From NCBI RefSeq assembly GCF_036226405.1, contig NZ_CP108464.1, positions 124,001 to 188,000 on the forward strand: a stretch of DNA of 64,000 bases, written 5' to 3'. This document shows, piece after piece, positions 41,396-50,914 of the stretch. Positions within the stretch are counted from its first letter, which is position 1; the number at the start of each line of letters is the position of its first letter. Under the pieces are notes generated by a model. That model was not told where the DNA came from. It saw only the letters and a program-made list of their open reading frames with translations, and did not search any database. This DNA comes from Streptomyces sp. NBC_01260 (GTDB lineage Bacteria; Actinomycetota; Actinomycetes; Streptomycetales; Streptomycetaceae). The position numbers and the translations under genes were made by a program.

Positions 41396-41529
41396 AACGG
41401 CAGCCTGCGACGCACACGGCCAGGACGCAACCGAAGCCATCCACCCGATGAAGCGGAGCCGCTCGGCGGAGCCTCCTCGGGTACGCGGGTACGCACCGAG
41501 AAACCAGGCAAGCCCCGGCTCAGGTACAA

Positions 41530-41762
41530 CGGAACGGCGGTTGGCGAAGGCGAGGATGAGCCGTGTGGCCGGGGTGGTGGCTGCCGCGACGGACCGGTCG
41601 ACCTGAGCGGGGACGAGCGGTTGCGGCACGTCGTACTGGTACTGCCCGGCCTTGATCCAGCTGGTCGGGTTGCGGAAGATCAGTCCTGCCCGCTTGGCCC
41701 AGGTGAACAGTGATCTCGGGGCGACGAGCTGGTCGTGGCTGCCGCCGCGAAGCCCCGACAGT
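41530..41762 (-). pseudogene. internal fragment of a tyrosine-type integrase
   Basis: RSLFTWAKRAGLIFRNPTSW, IKAGQYQYDVPQPLVPAQVD and ATTPATRLILAFANRR match the core-binding region and start of the catalytic domain of the same integrase family as the 39884-40320 fragment. No catalytic Arg-His-Tyr remains. Confidence 0.5.
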
Positions 41763-41794
41763 TACTGGAAAGTAATTTGTGGGTGAGCCGATGC

Positions 41795-42010
41795 TCAGGG
41801 GATGGGTCTTGATCGAATCGCCTGCACTTGGAAGTCCTTGAGCGCGACCGCGTGCTCGATGATGCCGCGCAACGACGGCGGCAGTTGGTTCCGCAGGCCC
41901 TCGACGACGATGATGCCGGACTCGCCGCCCGCGACCTGGGCAGCGGACATCATGTCGGCGTGTGAGTGAAACCAGGAGGTGCCGGTGGGCCAGTGCCGTC
42001 CGGGCGGCAC
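41795..42010 (-). pseudogene. multicopper oxidase fragment
   Basis: GTSWFHSHADMMSAAQVAGG and SGIIVVEGLRNQLPP match the H-x-H copper-binding strand of multicopper oxidases. Neither the other copper motifs nor a start are present. Confidence 0.6.
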
Positions 42011-42364
42011 GCTCGCCCGATGCCCGGAGAGACCCTACGACCCGGACAATCCCACCGCAGACGCGTACTGCTGGGGCTGGCACCGCATCCTCGTCCCCGC
42101 CCATCAACCGAGTGCCTTCGAAGGAGAGGACGGCCTGACCCTCACGCCAGTTCATCTTGGAGGCCGCACCGTTCCAGCGGGGCGGTTACCACGGCTGGCT
42201 CCCGGGCGCGGCAGTGGCAGATGTACCTGGCAGCTAACGGACCTGCCGTGGACGACCAGGAGCGCGCACCATCAGTTCGGCAGGGCGACCGGAAAGATCG
42301 GCGCACCGAGGACCGTCCGGCCTCGGACGTGCGAGCTGAACCGAAGGAGAGGCGCGGGAGTCGA

Positions 42365-42508
42365 ATGATCGTCCTCGAGACCCGTGCCCGGGAAGCGGAG
42401 ACCGTCGAGGTTGCGCTCGACGCGTCAGGTAACCAGATCCCGCAGTGCCGCTTCGGCTGTGGCATGCCCGCAAGCATGTCGGGACCGGAGTGGCAACGGG
42501 AGCACTGA
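42365..42508 (+). CDS. small ORF, 47 residues
   Basis: MIVLETRAREAETVEVALDA then CRFGCGMPASM, with GGAG upstream. No family. It is the first of several closely spaced small frames before the membrane protein at 42719; coding status uncertain. Confidence 0.35.
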   Translation: MIVLETRAREAETVEVALDASGNQIPQCRFGCGMPASMSGPEWQREH

Positions 42509-42557
42509 TCGTGCCGCAGGAATTACGAGGAGATGCAAGGGTGCGCAAGGAGGTGGC

Positions 42558-42647
42558 GTGACGTCATTCCGAGCTGATGGCCCGCCGACCGTCAACGCTC
42601 AGGCTTACGCCGTAGAGACAGTCGCCCGCCACCGCGAGGAAGCCTGA
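42558..42647 (+). CDS. small ORF, 29 residues, with strong ribosome site
   Basis: GTG 42558 lies 5 bases after AAGGAGGT, an almost perfect Shine-Dalgarno. The peptide is VTSFRADGPPTVNAQAYAVE followed by nine residues. It ends 71 bases before the next gene. Could be a leader peptide or a small protein; no relatives known to me. Confidence 0.4.
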   Translation: MTSFRADGPPTVNAQAYAVETVARHREEA

Positions 42648-42718
42648 CAACCTGCCCGGGCCGGTCCTGTGTGGTCGGCCAGGGCGGACGACTACCCATC
42701 ACTTTCACAGGGGGAATC

Positions 42719-43273
42719 ATGACCGACACCACCGATGACCAGGCGCCCGAGCCGACCCCAGACCCCGAGGACACACAGAGATCTCTACGTCGGCGCGTCG
42801 CTGACCGTTGGAACAGTCTCAACGTCGCGGGTAAGGCAGTCGTGATCGGCGGCGTGGTCATCACCGTGGTGGGAGGCATCATCGTCCTTGCGGGCGCTCG
42901 TAGGTCTTCGGCCGGGCCTGAGTGCGACGACGACAGTGACGGCAACGACGAGAGCAACGACGACAGCCCAGTCGTCCCGGAACTCATCCGCCGGGTCACC
43001 AACCACATGGGCGGCTACGTCCTGTGCAGCCACGGACCGTGCACCAAGAAGATGAGACCCTCCATCACCGGGCATGACTGTTGCGGCCGGTGCAGGACCA
43101 GCCGAAGCCGGGACTGCTCGGAGGTCGCACGGCGCGACTACGACGGCCCCGGCGGATTCGCCCACGACTACTTCGAGGGGCTCCTGTTCCCCGGCGTCTG
43201 CGTCACCTGCGGGGAGCCGCCCGAAGGGCACTGGGTGCTCGACGGGGCAGCCACCCGCCTCCTCTCGCCGTGA
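42719..43273 (+). CDS. membrane-anchored cysteine-rich hypothetical protein
   Basis: A 184-residue protein with an acidic start, one transmembrane helix (about residues 38-60: GKAVVIGGVVITVVGGIIVL), an Asp/Asn-rich linker and a C-terminal part with eight cysteines (VLCSHGPC, DCCGRCRT, RDCSE, GVCVTCGEPP). The CxxC pairs suggest zinc binding. GGGGGAA precedes the ATG at 42719. Not recognised; placed beside DUF6083 and DUF6225 genes, which are typical Streptomyces accessory proteins. Confidence 0.7.
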   Translation: MTDTTDDQAPEPTPDPEDTQRSLRRRVADRWNSLNVAGKAVVIGGVVITVVGGIIVLAGARRSSAGPECDDDSDGNDESNDDSPVVPELIRRVTNHMGGYVLCSHGPCTKKMRPSITGHDCCGRCRTSRSRDCSEVARRDYDGPGGFAHDYFEGLLFPGVCVTCGEPPEGHWVLDGAATRLLSP

Positions 43274-43454
43274 TCATGTTCGTCTGGCCGTTCCTGTTCG
43301 AGTGACGGCTGAGGTTCGGCCACCGCCGCGGGGGTGAGCGGGACCATGTGTACCCCGTGTGGCGCCGTACAGCCACCTCGTCACGCCAGACCCCCGCCGT
43401 ACCGGCCGGATCGCGCCCTGGCGTACCTGACGGCCCGTCCGGACCCTTTCAGTC

Positions 43455-43889
43455 ATGGGGGACACCGAAAACACCGAACCCGGGCCGGGCAACTCAGACG
43501 ACGCACTGCAGGCACTCCGCGAAGGCGTCAGCGCCCCACCACCCCCCGAACCACCGAACTGCCCGCACTGCGGCCTCACACAAGACCGCTACCCCACCCT
43601 GTACGACGGGCACTGGGTTCTCCTCGAACCCGACGTGATCGCCCCCGCCCACCATCTGCCGCCGCGCCGCCGATGGGTCATCACCGTGGACGGCATCGCG
43701 GTCAACACGTGGGACGCCGAGCCCACACCCGGAGCCGAATGCCGGGTGGCACACCGAATGCTCTGCCCGCACCTCGAACCCGCCCCCTGGACGTGGCCAT
43801 GGGGTACGGCGATGCGCAAGGAGAACGAGCGCCGGGCCGGCCGGCTGTTCAACCTCCCGGACCTACGGGACCTGCCCGATGCCAGCTGA
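43455..43889 (+). CDS. DUF6083 domain-containing protein
   Basis: A 144-residue protein. The DUF6083 core is CPHCGLTQDRYPTLYDGHWV, LPPRRRWVITVDGIAVNTWD and CRVAHRMLCP. The CxxC pair and later Cys/His probably bind zinc. ATG 43455 begins a low-complexity acidic and proline-rich lead. The family occurs in Streptomyces accessory regions; function unknown. The IS copy 2 lies 52 bases downstream. Confidence 0.75.
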   Translation: MGDTENTEPGPGNSDDALQALREGVSAPPPPEPPNCPHCGLTQDRYPTLYDGHWVLLEPDVIAPAHHLPPRRRWVITVDGIAVNTWDAEPTPGAECRVAHRMLCPHLEPAPWTWPWGTAMRKENERRAGRLFNLPDLRDLPDAS

Positions 43890-43941
43890 ACAAGCCCCAG
43901 CTCCGAGTACGGTCCTTGCGCGTCCCGGTGTCACAGCTCTA

Positions 43942-44882
43942 GGACGTGTTTGAGATGTCGATCAAGGTCGTGAAACGATCTTCAGATGTCTCGTGGCGAC
44001 CTGACGGATGCACAGTGGGAGCGGCTGGAAGCGGTGTTGCCGCTGATACCGAAGATGGGCCGACCTCCGAGGGATCGGCGGCAGGTCTTCGACGGGATCT
44101 GGTGGCGGGCCCGGACCGGCTCGCCTTGGCGGGACCTGCCCGAGCGATACGGCCCCTGGGAGACGGCGTATGCGGTGTTCCGGCGATGGCAGATCGACGA
44201 AACATGGGCCCGCGTCCTAAAGAAGTTGCAGGTCAAGGCAGACGCAGACGGGATCATCGAGTGGGAAGTCTCGGTCGACTCCACCGTCTGCCGGGCCCAC
44301 CAGCACGCCGCCGGGGCCCGCAAAAGGGGGCTGACGATCCAGGCCGGACGCGTCCGAATGGCCTCGCGGCCGAGCCGGACGACCACGGCCTGGGACGCTC
44401 GCGCGGCGGACTGACTACCAAGATTCACCTCGCCGTCGATGCCTCTTTCCACGTCCTCGCAGCCGTCATCACTGCTGGCCAACGGGGCGACGCGCCCGCC
44501 TTCGTGCAGGTGATGGAGCGAATCCGTGTTCCCCGGGTCAGCGGTGGACGCCCCCGCACCCGGCCGGAACATGTGCTTGCCGACCGGGCGTACTCCTCCC
44601 GTCAGATTCGCTCCTACCTGCGCAAACGCGGGATCGCGCACACCATCCCGGAGAAGCGGGACCAGGCCGGACACCGGCTCCGCCGCGGTTCTGCCGGCGG
44701 CCGTCCTCCCGGCTTCGACCGCGAAATGTACAAACGCAGGCACAAAGTCGAGTGCCGGATCGGCCTTCTGAAGCAGGCGAGAGGCGTCGCGACCAGATAC
44801 GACAAGCTCGCTGTCCGCTACGAGTCGACCGTTCAGCTCACCCTCATACGGCAGACGCTGTGACCACATCTCAAACACGTCC
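43942..44882 (+). mobile_element. IS5-family (IS427-type) element, copy 2
   Basis: 941 bp, same ends and same orientation as 28795-29735, flanked by TA at 43940-43941 and 44883-44884. No difference from copy 1 was noticed. Confidence 0.93.
43986..44863 (+). CDS. IS5-family transposase (OrfA/OrfB), copy 2
   Basis: Identical in translation to copy 1, including the EVSVDSTVCRAHQH, HVLADRAYSS and HKVECRIGLLKQ motifs and the frame overlap. OrfA ends at 44414, OrfB at 44863. The match indicates recent transposition or gene conversion. Confidence 0.88.
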
Positions 44883-44930
44883 TAGCCGTGTCTCCACCAC
44901 CAAGACGGTCCGGTCCGGCAATCTGTGTGC

Positions 44931-45203
44931 ATGACCGACGTCTTTGAGCACGCCCCGCAGGTCTGGAACGCCGCGCAGCTCCGCGACGCACTGAAGGACC
45001 TGCCTGACGACGCACCCATCCATATCGGCATGGCAGGCGACCCCGGCGACTTCGACGGGTACCGCCCCGGTGTGCTCGTGGACGCGCATCAGGTCGAGAA
45101 CTGGTGGCCGGCCACCAATGCCGCTCCGGAGCGAACGGAGACAGAGAAGGCCCTGACACTGTTCGCGGACTGGGAGCCGGGCGCCTACGACCGTCTGGAC
45201 TGA
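44931..45203 (+). CDS. DUF6225 family protein
   Basis: A 90-residue protein matching DUF6225: VFEHAPQVWNAAQLRDALKD, LPDDAPIHIGMAGDPGDFDG and ENWWPATNA. ATG 44931. Small, acidic and soluble. The IS copy 2 ends 48 bases upstream and may have separated it from its promoter or from the DUF6083 gene. Confidence 0.75.
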   Translation: MTDVFEHAPQVWNAAQLRDALKDLPDDAPIHIGMAGDPGDFDGYRPGVLVDAHQVENWWPATNAAPERTETEKALTLFADWEPGAYDRLD

Positions 45204-45359
45204 GCTGAGCCGCTGTCCGCAATGGGCGGGCATCGCATCGACGAAGTCGCGGATGCCGCGGTGCAACTGCCGGCATGTCGGCTGGTTCTCTACACCTCGG
45301 GGGCGAGGTTCGGGCCCGCGGCGGTGTCATCGTTCTGCGGCCGCGGGTTGCAGCGGTCC

Positions 45360-46142
45360 CATTCCCTGCCCGCCGCCATCATCGCCATCGCAGCGATCGA
45401 CGCCGTCGTCGTCGCAGGGAAGACCACCGCCCTCCTCCACGTCGGGCGTGCCTGCCACCTCGCCCACACCCGCAATAACCCGCCCCCGACCGGACCAGCG
45501 CACGCCGCGGTACCCGTCGCGTACGTCCTCGTGCCGCCCGGCGCCACCGCGAAAACCCTCATCACCGAGTTCGCCCGCTACCTCGGCATCCCCACCACCA
45601 CCCGCATGACCCAGACCCAGATCACCGACGCCGTCTGCCACACCTACACCCAAGCTGGTATCCAACTCGTCCTCATCGTCGAAATCCACCGCCTCAACCC
45701 CCGCACCACCACCGGCGCCCAAACCGCCGACCTGATCAAAGACCTCACCGAACGCCTGCCCGCGACCTTCGTCTACGCCGGCATCAACGTCACCGACACA
45801 CCCCTGTTCACCGGCGTGAGAGGCGCCCAGCTCGCCGGACGCGCCACCCTGGTCGACTGCGGGCCCCTCCACGCCCGCCACGGCACCCGCCAACCGTTCC
45901 GCAACGTCATCACCGACATCGAAAACAACCTCGACCTCCAACAGCACAAACCCGGCACACTCCCCCGCCACGCCCCCTACCTCCACCAGCGCACCGTCGG
46001 CCGCATCGGATCCCTCACCCGACTCATCCGCCAAGCCGCCATCACCGACGGCACCGAACGCATCACCAAAACCACACTCGAGACCATCCGCCTCGATCAC
46101 CTCGCGGAACCCCACCACCGCCCCCGCGCCCGAGACCGCTAA
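45360..46142 (+). pseudogene. TniB-like transposition ATPase, degenerate
   Basis: The AAA domain of a TniB-type protein is recognisable: VAGKTTALLHVGRACHLAHT, YVLVPPGATAKTLITEFARY, VLIVEIHRLN, ERLPATFVYAGINV. The Walker A site has lost its first glycine (AVVVAGKT) and Walker B reads LIVEI where D-E is expected. The N-terminal TniQ/TniA-interaction part is replaced by unrelated sequence, and no TniA or TniQ is nearby. Non-functional as an ATPase, by inference. Confidence 0.65.
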
Positions 46143-46220
46143 CCCCACCCGTCCACATAGGTCTGCCAGAGCCCCCTGGCCTGCCCCGGGCCGCCTTGGG
46201 TTTGTCACCACCTTCCCGCG

Positions 46221-46361
46221 ATGTGCCCGTGGGCTTCACGGACTCTCTTTGTGGTCGCCGTCTTCATGGTCCGGTACACGAACAAGACGCAGGAGTGCTA
46301 CCAGCCCGACAGGTTCCACCAGTACACGCGGTGCGTCCGCCAACACCTCAACGGAAACTGA
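46221..46361 (+). CDS. possible small ORF, 46 residues
   Basis: MCPWASRTLFVVAVFMVRYT followed by NKTQECYQPDRFHQYTRC. The frame is coherent, with a short hydrophobic segment, but has no clear ribosome site and no relatives known to me. Confidence 0.25.
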   Translation: MCPWASRTLFVVAVFMVRYTNKTQECYQPDRFHQYTRCVRQHLNGN

Positions 46362-46421
46362 TCGGCCTTCCCTCACCGGTGAACCGGCTGCCCACCCTCC
46401 TCGACAAGGACGAGCACCACC

Positions 46422-47755
46422 GTGCGAAACAGAAACACCCGCATAGCCCCCTACTCGCCGCCGGCCTCGCGACGGCCGCCCTTTCGGCGCTGACCTTCGC
46501 CGCTTCCAAGGCATCCGACGCCTCCACCGCCAAGGACCCCCTGCGGAAGTACACGCAGCAGAAGCTCCAGTGGAAACGCTGCGAGCGAAGGGCCCCGACA
46601 CCTTTCAGTGCGCGACACTCAAGATGCCGCTGGACTACAGCGACCCCGGCGGCAAGACGATCGGCCTCGCGATATCCCGGCTGACGGCGGGCAGCACGAA
46701 GGAACGTCGCGGCGTTCTGCTGCTCAACCCGGGCGGCCCCGGCGCACCGGGACTGCATCTGCCTGCCGACCCGCTCATGAAGTTCCCCGCGGAAGTGAAG
46801 CGGCGGTACGACCTCGTCGGCTTCGACCTGAGGGGCGCCGGGCAGAGCTCTCCCGTCAGCTGCGGTCTGACCGCCGAGGAACAGTCCGACCAGCCGTACA
46901 AGGCCGGGACCTTCGCGAAGGGCGCGGACCGGGTACGTACGGTCGCCGGGAAGTGCCGGGCCAAGGCCGGTGACAAGCTGCCGCAGCTCACCACCCGCAA
47001 CAGCGCCCGTGACATGGACGTCATCCGCGCCGCGCTGGGCCAGAAGAGGATCTCCTACCTGGGGATCTCCTACGGCACCTACCTCGGCGCCGTCTACATG
47101 CAGCTGTTTCCCCAGCGCGCCGACCGGATCGTCCTGGACAGTGCGACCGACCCCACGCGGATCTACCGGGGGATGTTCCAGGACATGGCGAAGGCGGCCG
47201 AGCGGGCTTTCACGCGATGGACCGAATGGACCGCCCGGCGGCACACGACGTACGGACTGGGCGACACCCCGGCCAAGGTCCGCCAGACCTTCTGGAACCT
47301 GATCGCGCGGGCGGACCGCGAGCCCCTTCCTTTCGACGGGCAGACCCTCGCCGGTGAAGGCATCCGCGCCGACAATCGCACCTGGTCGCACGTGCCCGAA
47401 CGGTACCGCCGCGACACGGCCCGGCATCCGCTGTGCGGCGACTTCGCGGCCACCATCACCCCATGTGCCTTCTGGAAGCAGGGAAACGAGCCGCAGACCA
47501 CGATTGACAACAAAGTCGGTGCACTGATCACACAGAACGAGTGGGACTCCCAGACGCCCCTCTTCGCAGGCCAGGCCATGCACCGGGCCCTGCGCGGCTC
47601 CCGGATGCTCACCGTCGCCGACGGGCGAGGGACACGGCGTCCTCTACGCGCCCGACGGCAATCCCTGCGCAGACAAGGCCGCCACGGTCTACCTGAACAC
47701 GGGCAGGCTCCACGCCAAGGACCTGACCTGCCGGGCTACGACCGGGCAGAAGTAG
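46422..47755 (+). pseudogene. alpha/beta hydrolase (tripeptidyl aminopeptidase-like), frameshifted
   Basis: The gene should encode a secreted proline-type aminopeptidase of the SlpD/Tap group. A signal-like AAGLATAALSALTFAA and LRKYTQQKLQWKRC lie in one frame; from about 46575 GPDTFQCATLKMPLDY, LLNPGGPGAPG (oxyanion loop) and the elbow GISYGTYLG follow in another. After TVADG near 47625 the frame changes again to GEGHGVLYAPDG (catalytic His) and ends at 47755. The stretch around IRADNRTWSH is shorter than in relatives, suggesting an internal deletion. Confidence 0.75.
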
Positions 47756-47837
47756 CAACCCCGCACGCAATACCCCCGGGCTCCCCGGGAACGCACGACC
47801 GCCTCTGACTCTGAACGGTCCAAGGCGCGGCTGCGTC

Positions 47838-48048
47838 CACGGACGTGGTGTACGGATTCGTTGACGAGGCTGTCGGGACCGGAGTGATCGAGCAGGGCTG
47901 GGGTGACCATACGGGTGCCCTGTTCCCGTGCGGCGGCGATGAGGTCGGCGGACGAATAGCCAGAGTCGAGGTAGTGCTCGGCGGGCCTGATGCCGTGCTC
48001 GGCCAGGCGTTGTTGGACCGGGGCGGTCGCGCCCAGCACCATCGATCC
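47838..48048 (-). pseudogene. IS1182-type transposase fragment
   Basis: VQQRLAEHGIRPAEHYLDSG, YSSADLIAAAREQGTRMVTP and ALLDHS match the region around the second catalytic Asp of IS1182-like transposases. Truncated on both sides. Confidence 0.6.
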
Positions 48049-48050
48049 CA

Positions 48051-48289
48051 GGCGACCAACCGGGCCGAGAACTCCCATCAGCCGACCCGGCAGCGTGAAC
48101 GAGCGATGAAGGGCTTCCGCTCCATCGGTGGAGCGCAGCGGTTCCTGTCGGCGTTTCAGTGGCATCTCACCGCACCTCCGACCCCGCCGCCACCTGATGA
48201 CCGCACCCCAACGCCGCGCCGAGATGACCGTCCGCTTCGCCATCTGGGAGCAGATCACCGGCGCCACCGGCCGGCCTACCGCGGCCTGA
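48051..48289 (+). pseudogene. IS6-family transposase C-terminal fragment, frameshifted
   Basis: NRAENSHQPTRQRERAMKGF contains the last DDE residue; QRFLSAF is followed in another frame by ISPHLRPRRHLMTA and FAIWEQITGATGRP to the TGA at 48289. Confidence 0.7.
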
Positions 48290-48339
48290 GCCCAGGCCGG
48301 CACCCGGCCCCGCCACGCCTCGACGCACCGTCAGAGACC

Positions 48340-48861
48340 CGCATACCCAACAACGTGACAACGCCCACGACCGGCTGCGCGACAGTTGCCGTGGAAGACC
48401 TGCACGTGGCGGGCATGACCCGCTCAGCCCGCGCACCATCGAAGCGCGCGGGAAGAAGGTCCGACAGAAAGCTGGCCTCAACCGGGCCATCCTGGATTCC
48501 GCCCCCCGGCGAGTTGCGCCGTCAGCTCACCTACAAAGCTTCCTGGTACGGCTCCCAGCTCGCCGACCGGGTATTCCACTGCGCCGTCTGCGGCCTGGCG
48601 ATGGATCGGGACCTGAACGCCGCCTGAAACATCAAACGGCACGCCGTCGTCGCTGACGCACACCCCGTTCCACCCGTCTCCCTCGGTATGGGGGAGACGC
48701 AGAACGCCAGTGGAGTCCCCATCAGACTCCCGGCCTCTCGGGGCCGGAAGCAGGAGACAGCGAAACGGGAAGGCACCGGACCACCTGGCACGGTGTCACC
48801 TCGGCGGAGCAATTCGCCGACGTCCCCCAACTCGAGTGAAGAGCAGACAAGGCTGTTCTAA
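48340..48861 (+). pseudogene. TnpB (IS200/IS605) C-terminal remnant
   Basis: VAVEDLHVAGMTRSA is the RuvC-II segment, LRRQLTYKASWYGSQLADR the following helix, and VFHCAVCGLAMDRDLNAA half of the zinc finger plus the RuvC-III motif. The first half of the zinc finger is deleted, and a TGA follows DRDLNAA directly. The tail resumes as NIKRHAVV in the same frame and ends at 48861. It cannot make an active nuclease. Confidence 0.75.
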
Positions 48862-48878
48862 CACTGCACGTCACGAAG

Positions 48879-48968
48879 GGTGCAGCCCGTACTCGCAGGG
48901 GACGACCCTGGCCGTCCTGGGTGGGGGTTGGTGAGGTGAGGTGCAGCCCGTACGCGCAGGGGACGACC
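48879..48968. CRISPR. two-repeat CRISPR, type I-E-like, without cas genes
   Basis: Two 29-bp repeats (48879-48907 and 48940-48968) differing at one base (GTACTCGC versus GTACGCGC), separated by a 32-bp unique spacer (48908-48939). The repeat starts GGTGCAGCCCGTAC and ends GCAGGGGACGACC. A period of 61 bp is exactly that of type I-E arrays. No third repeat at 61 bp on either side, and no cas gene in the window. Confidence 0.65.
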
Positions 48969-49177
48969 GGTCTCTGACCTGCAGTGGTCCGGTGCTCCCC
49001 GAGCCCGGACAGATGCGCCACGTTGCACCCGAATGACATACGGGTGACTGCCGTCCCAGCCGATGCTCCGGCATCGGCGTTTCGTTATGCCCCGATATGA
49101 CAGCTATGGAGTCCCTACGTACGTTCAATCACGGGTCCGCTGCTCAGCCGGCCTCACTCCGAGACAGGAGAAACGAC

Positions 49178-49789
49178 ATGACCGCACGTTCCACCGTCCT
49201 CACTGCCGCCATCACCGCCGCCGCGGCCCTGACCGCCACCGGCAGCACCTTCACCTCGGCCGCCACGAACGAGCCGCCCCAAGCCGCCCCGGTCGTCCAA
49301 AAGGCCGCAGCCCCAGCCCCAGCCCCCGCTAGGGCTCCCAAGGACAGAGGTGACGCCGGAAGGAGCAACGAAGGCCGGAGCGACAACGAAGGCCGAGGCG
49401 GCAACGACGAGGACCGCGGCAATCAGGGCCGAGGCAACGACGAAGGCGGCGGCGAGCGCGGAGGCGACCAGGACCGGGGTCACGGAGGCCGGGACGACGA
49501 CGAGGGCAGGATTCACCTCAACGAGCGCACGTACTCCGCCTCCCCCGGCGGCTGCGTCAGCGTGGCCAGCGGCCTGGGCTCCACCAGCTTCAACATCTTC
49601 AACGACAGCCGGCGAACCGTCGAGGTCTTCAGCGGGGCGACCTGCGACAACGGCGCCCCCGTCGCCACCGTCGGCCCCCACGGTTCCACTGAAGGCGTGT
49701 TCCCGAACCGCGTCGAAGGGGGTGTGTTCGTCAGCAACGGAGTAGGGGGCAGCTTCCGAGTGATCGAGAACGACCACTACGACTACTGA
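49178..49789 (+). CDS. secreted protein with charged low-complexity linker
   Basis: A 203-residue protein. AGGAG precedes ATG 49178; residues 1-29 form a Sec signal ending SAATNEPP. Residues about 50-115 are a low-complexity linker of Gly, Arg, Asp, Glu and Asn with repeats such as GRSNEGRSDNEGRGGNDEDR. The C-terminal about 85 residues form a compact domain with two cysteines (GGCVSVASGLGSTSFNIFND, SGATCDNGAPVATVGPHGST) and a YDY end. No known family. A terminator follows. Confidence 0.75.
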   Translation: MTARSTVLTAAITAAAALTATGSTFTSAATNEPPQAAPVVQKAAAPAPAPARAPKDRGDAGRSNEGRSDNEGRGGNDEDRGNQGRGNDEGGGERGGDQDRGHGGRDDDEGRIHLNERTYSASPGGCVSVASGLGSTSFNIFNDSRRTVEVFSGATCDNGAPVATVGPHGSTEGVFPNRVEGGVFVSNGVGGSFRVIENDHYDY

Positions 49790-49812
49790 CCGGATCGCCC
49801 GCGCGACGTGAC

Positions 49813-49851
49813 GTGGTACGCCGGCCCGCCGGAATCGGGCCGGCGTACCAC
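49813..49851 (+). terminator. intrinsic terminator after the secreted-protein gene
   Basis: Perfect 16-bp stem GTGGTACGCCGGCCCG / CGGGCCGGCGTACCAC with a 7-nt loop, 24 bases after the stop. Possibly bidirectional. Confidence 0.85.
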
Positions 49852-49967
49852 ACATACCGGCGCACCGGTGTGTGGTGCCGTTGCGGGGCACCGCCGTGTG
49901 AGATGACCCCCGCGGTGTGGACACACCTGACAATGAATCTTGTTGATCCTGGAAGGTGTAGATCTCT

Positions 49968-50087
49968 GTGGCACGGCTCTCGAAGTACAGTGCGGAGTTC
50001 CGGTCCGACGCGATCGCGCTGTGGCGGGCCTCGGCCGGCAGGCGAACGTTCAAGGATGTCGCGGTTGATCTGAACGTGGAACTGTAA
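49968..50087 (+). pseudogene. IS3-family OrfA N-terminal fragment
   Basis: MARLSKYSAEFRSDAIALWR and SAGRRTFKDVAVDLNVEL match the HTH start of IS3 OrfA proteins; the frame stops at TAA where the IS256 end begins. Confidence 0.65.
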
Positions 50088-50124
50088 AACGTTCGGTGTA
50101 ACTCCCGATCAGGATGATGCGTCG

Positions 50125-50914
50125 ATGACCAGTGACAACGTGACCAAGGTCGAGACCGTTGAGAGGTCTGAGGCGACGCCGTCGAAGTCTGTGGACGACC
50201 GGCTGATTGACTAGCTGGTGGGCCGGGCTCAGGCCGAGGGCCTTCAGCTGACCGGCGAGGGCGGACTGCTCCAGCAGCTGACCAAGCGGCTCCTGGAGTC
50301 GGCTCTCGAGGGTGAGATCACCGACCACGCCGGCTACGACGAGCACGATCCGGCCGGGAAGAACGACGGCAACTCGCGCAACGGCACCCGTGCCAGGACC
50401 GTGTTGACCGATGTCGGCCCGGTGGAGATAACCGTGCCCCGCGACCGTGAGGGCTCCTTCAACCGAAGATCGTCAAGAAGCGGCAGAAGCGTCTGTCCGG
50501 TGTGGACGAGATGGCCGTCTCGCTCACGGCGAAGGGTCTGACCACCGGCGAGGTACAGGCCCGCCTCGCCGAGGTCTACGGTGCCGACGGGTCCCGCCAG
50601 ACCATCTCCACGATCACCGAGAAGGTCCTCGACGGCACGGCCGAATGGCAGAACCGGCCCCTGGACGCCGTCTACCCCATAGTCTTCATCACGCCATCCA
50701 CGTGAAAATCCGCGACGGCGCGGTCGCCAACCGGCCCATTTATGTCGCCCTGGCCGTCACGGCCGAGGGCCGGCGCGACATCCTCGAGCTGTGGGCCGGC
50801 GACGGCGACGAGGGCGCCAAGCACTGGATGCACACTCTCACCGAGATCAAGAACCGCAGCGTCAACGACGACCTGATGCTGGTCTGCGACGGGCTCAGGA
50901 GCCTGCCCGACGAA
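50125..50914 (+). pseudogene. IS256-family (Mutator) transposase, degenerate and truncated
   Basis: From ATG 50125, MTSDNVTKVE, then a TAG inside DDRLID*LVGRAQAEGLQL. LLESALEGEITDHAGYDEHD and GPVEITVPRDREGSF are typical; after a shift near 50465 come EMAVSLTAKGLTTGEVQARL and, after a second near 50695, IHVKIRDGAVANRPIYVALA. The chain stops at VCDGLRSLPDE at the junction with the XRE remnant, so the last third with the catalytic Glu is gone. Confidence 0.8.

Noticed and set aside
48991..49018. GTGCTCCCCGAGCCCGG, similar to common Streptomyces type I-E repeats
   Set aside because: Spacing from repeat 2 is 51 instead of 61 bp and it differs at many positions from the local repeat.
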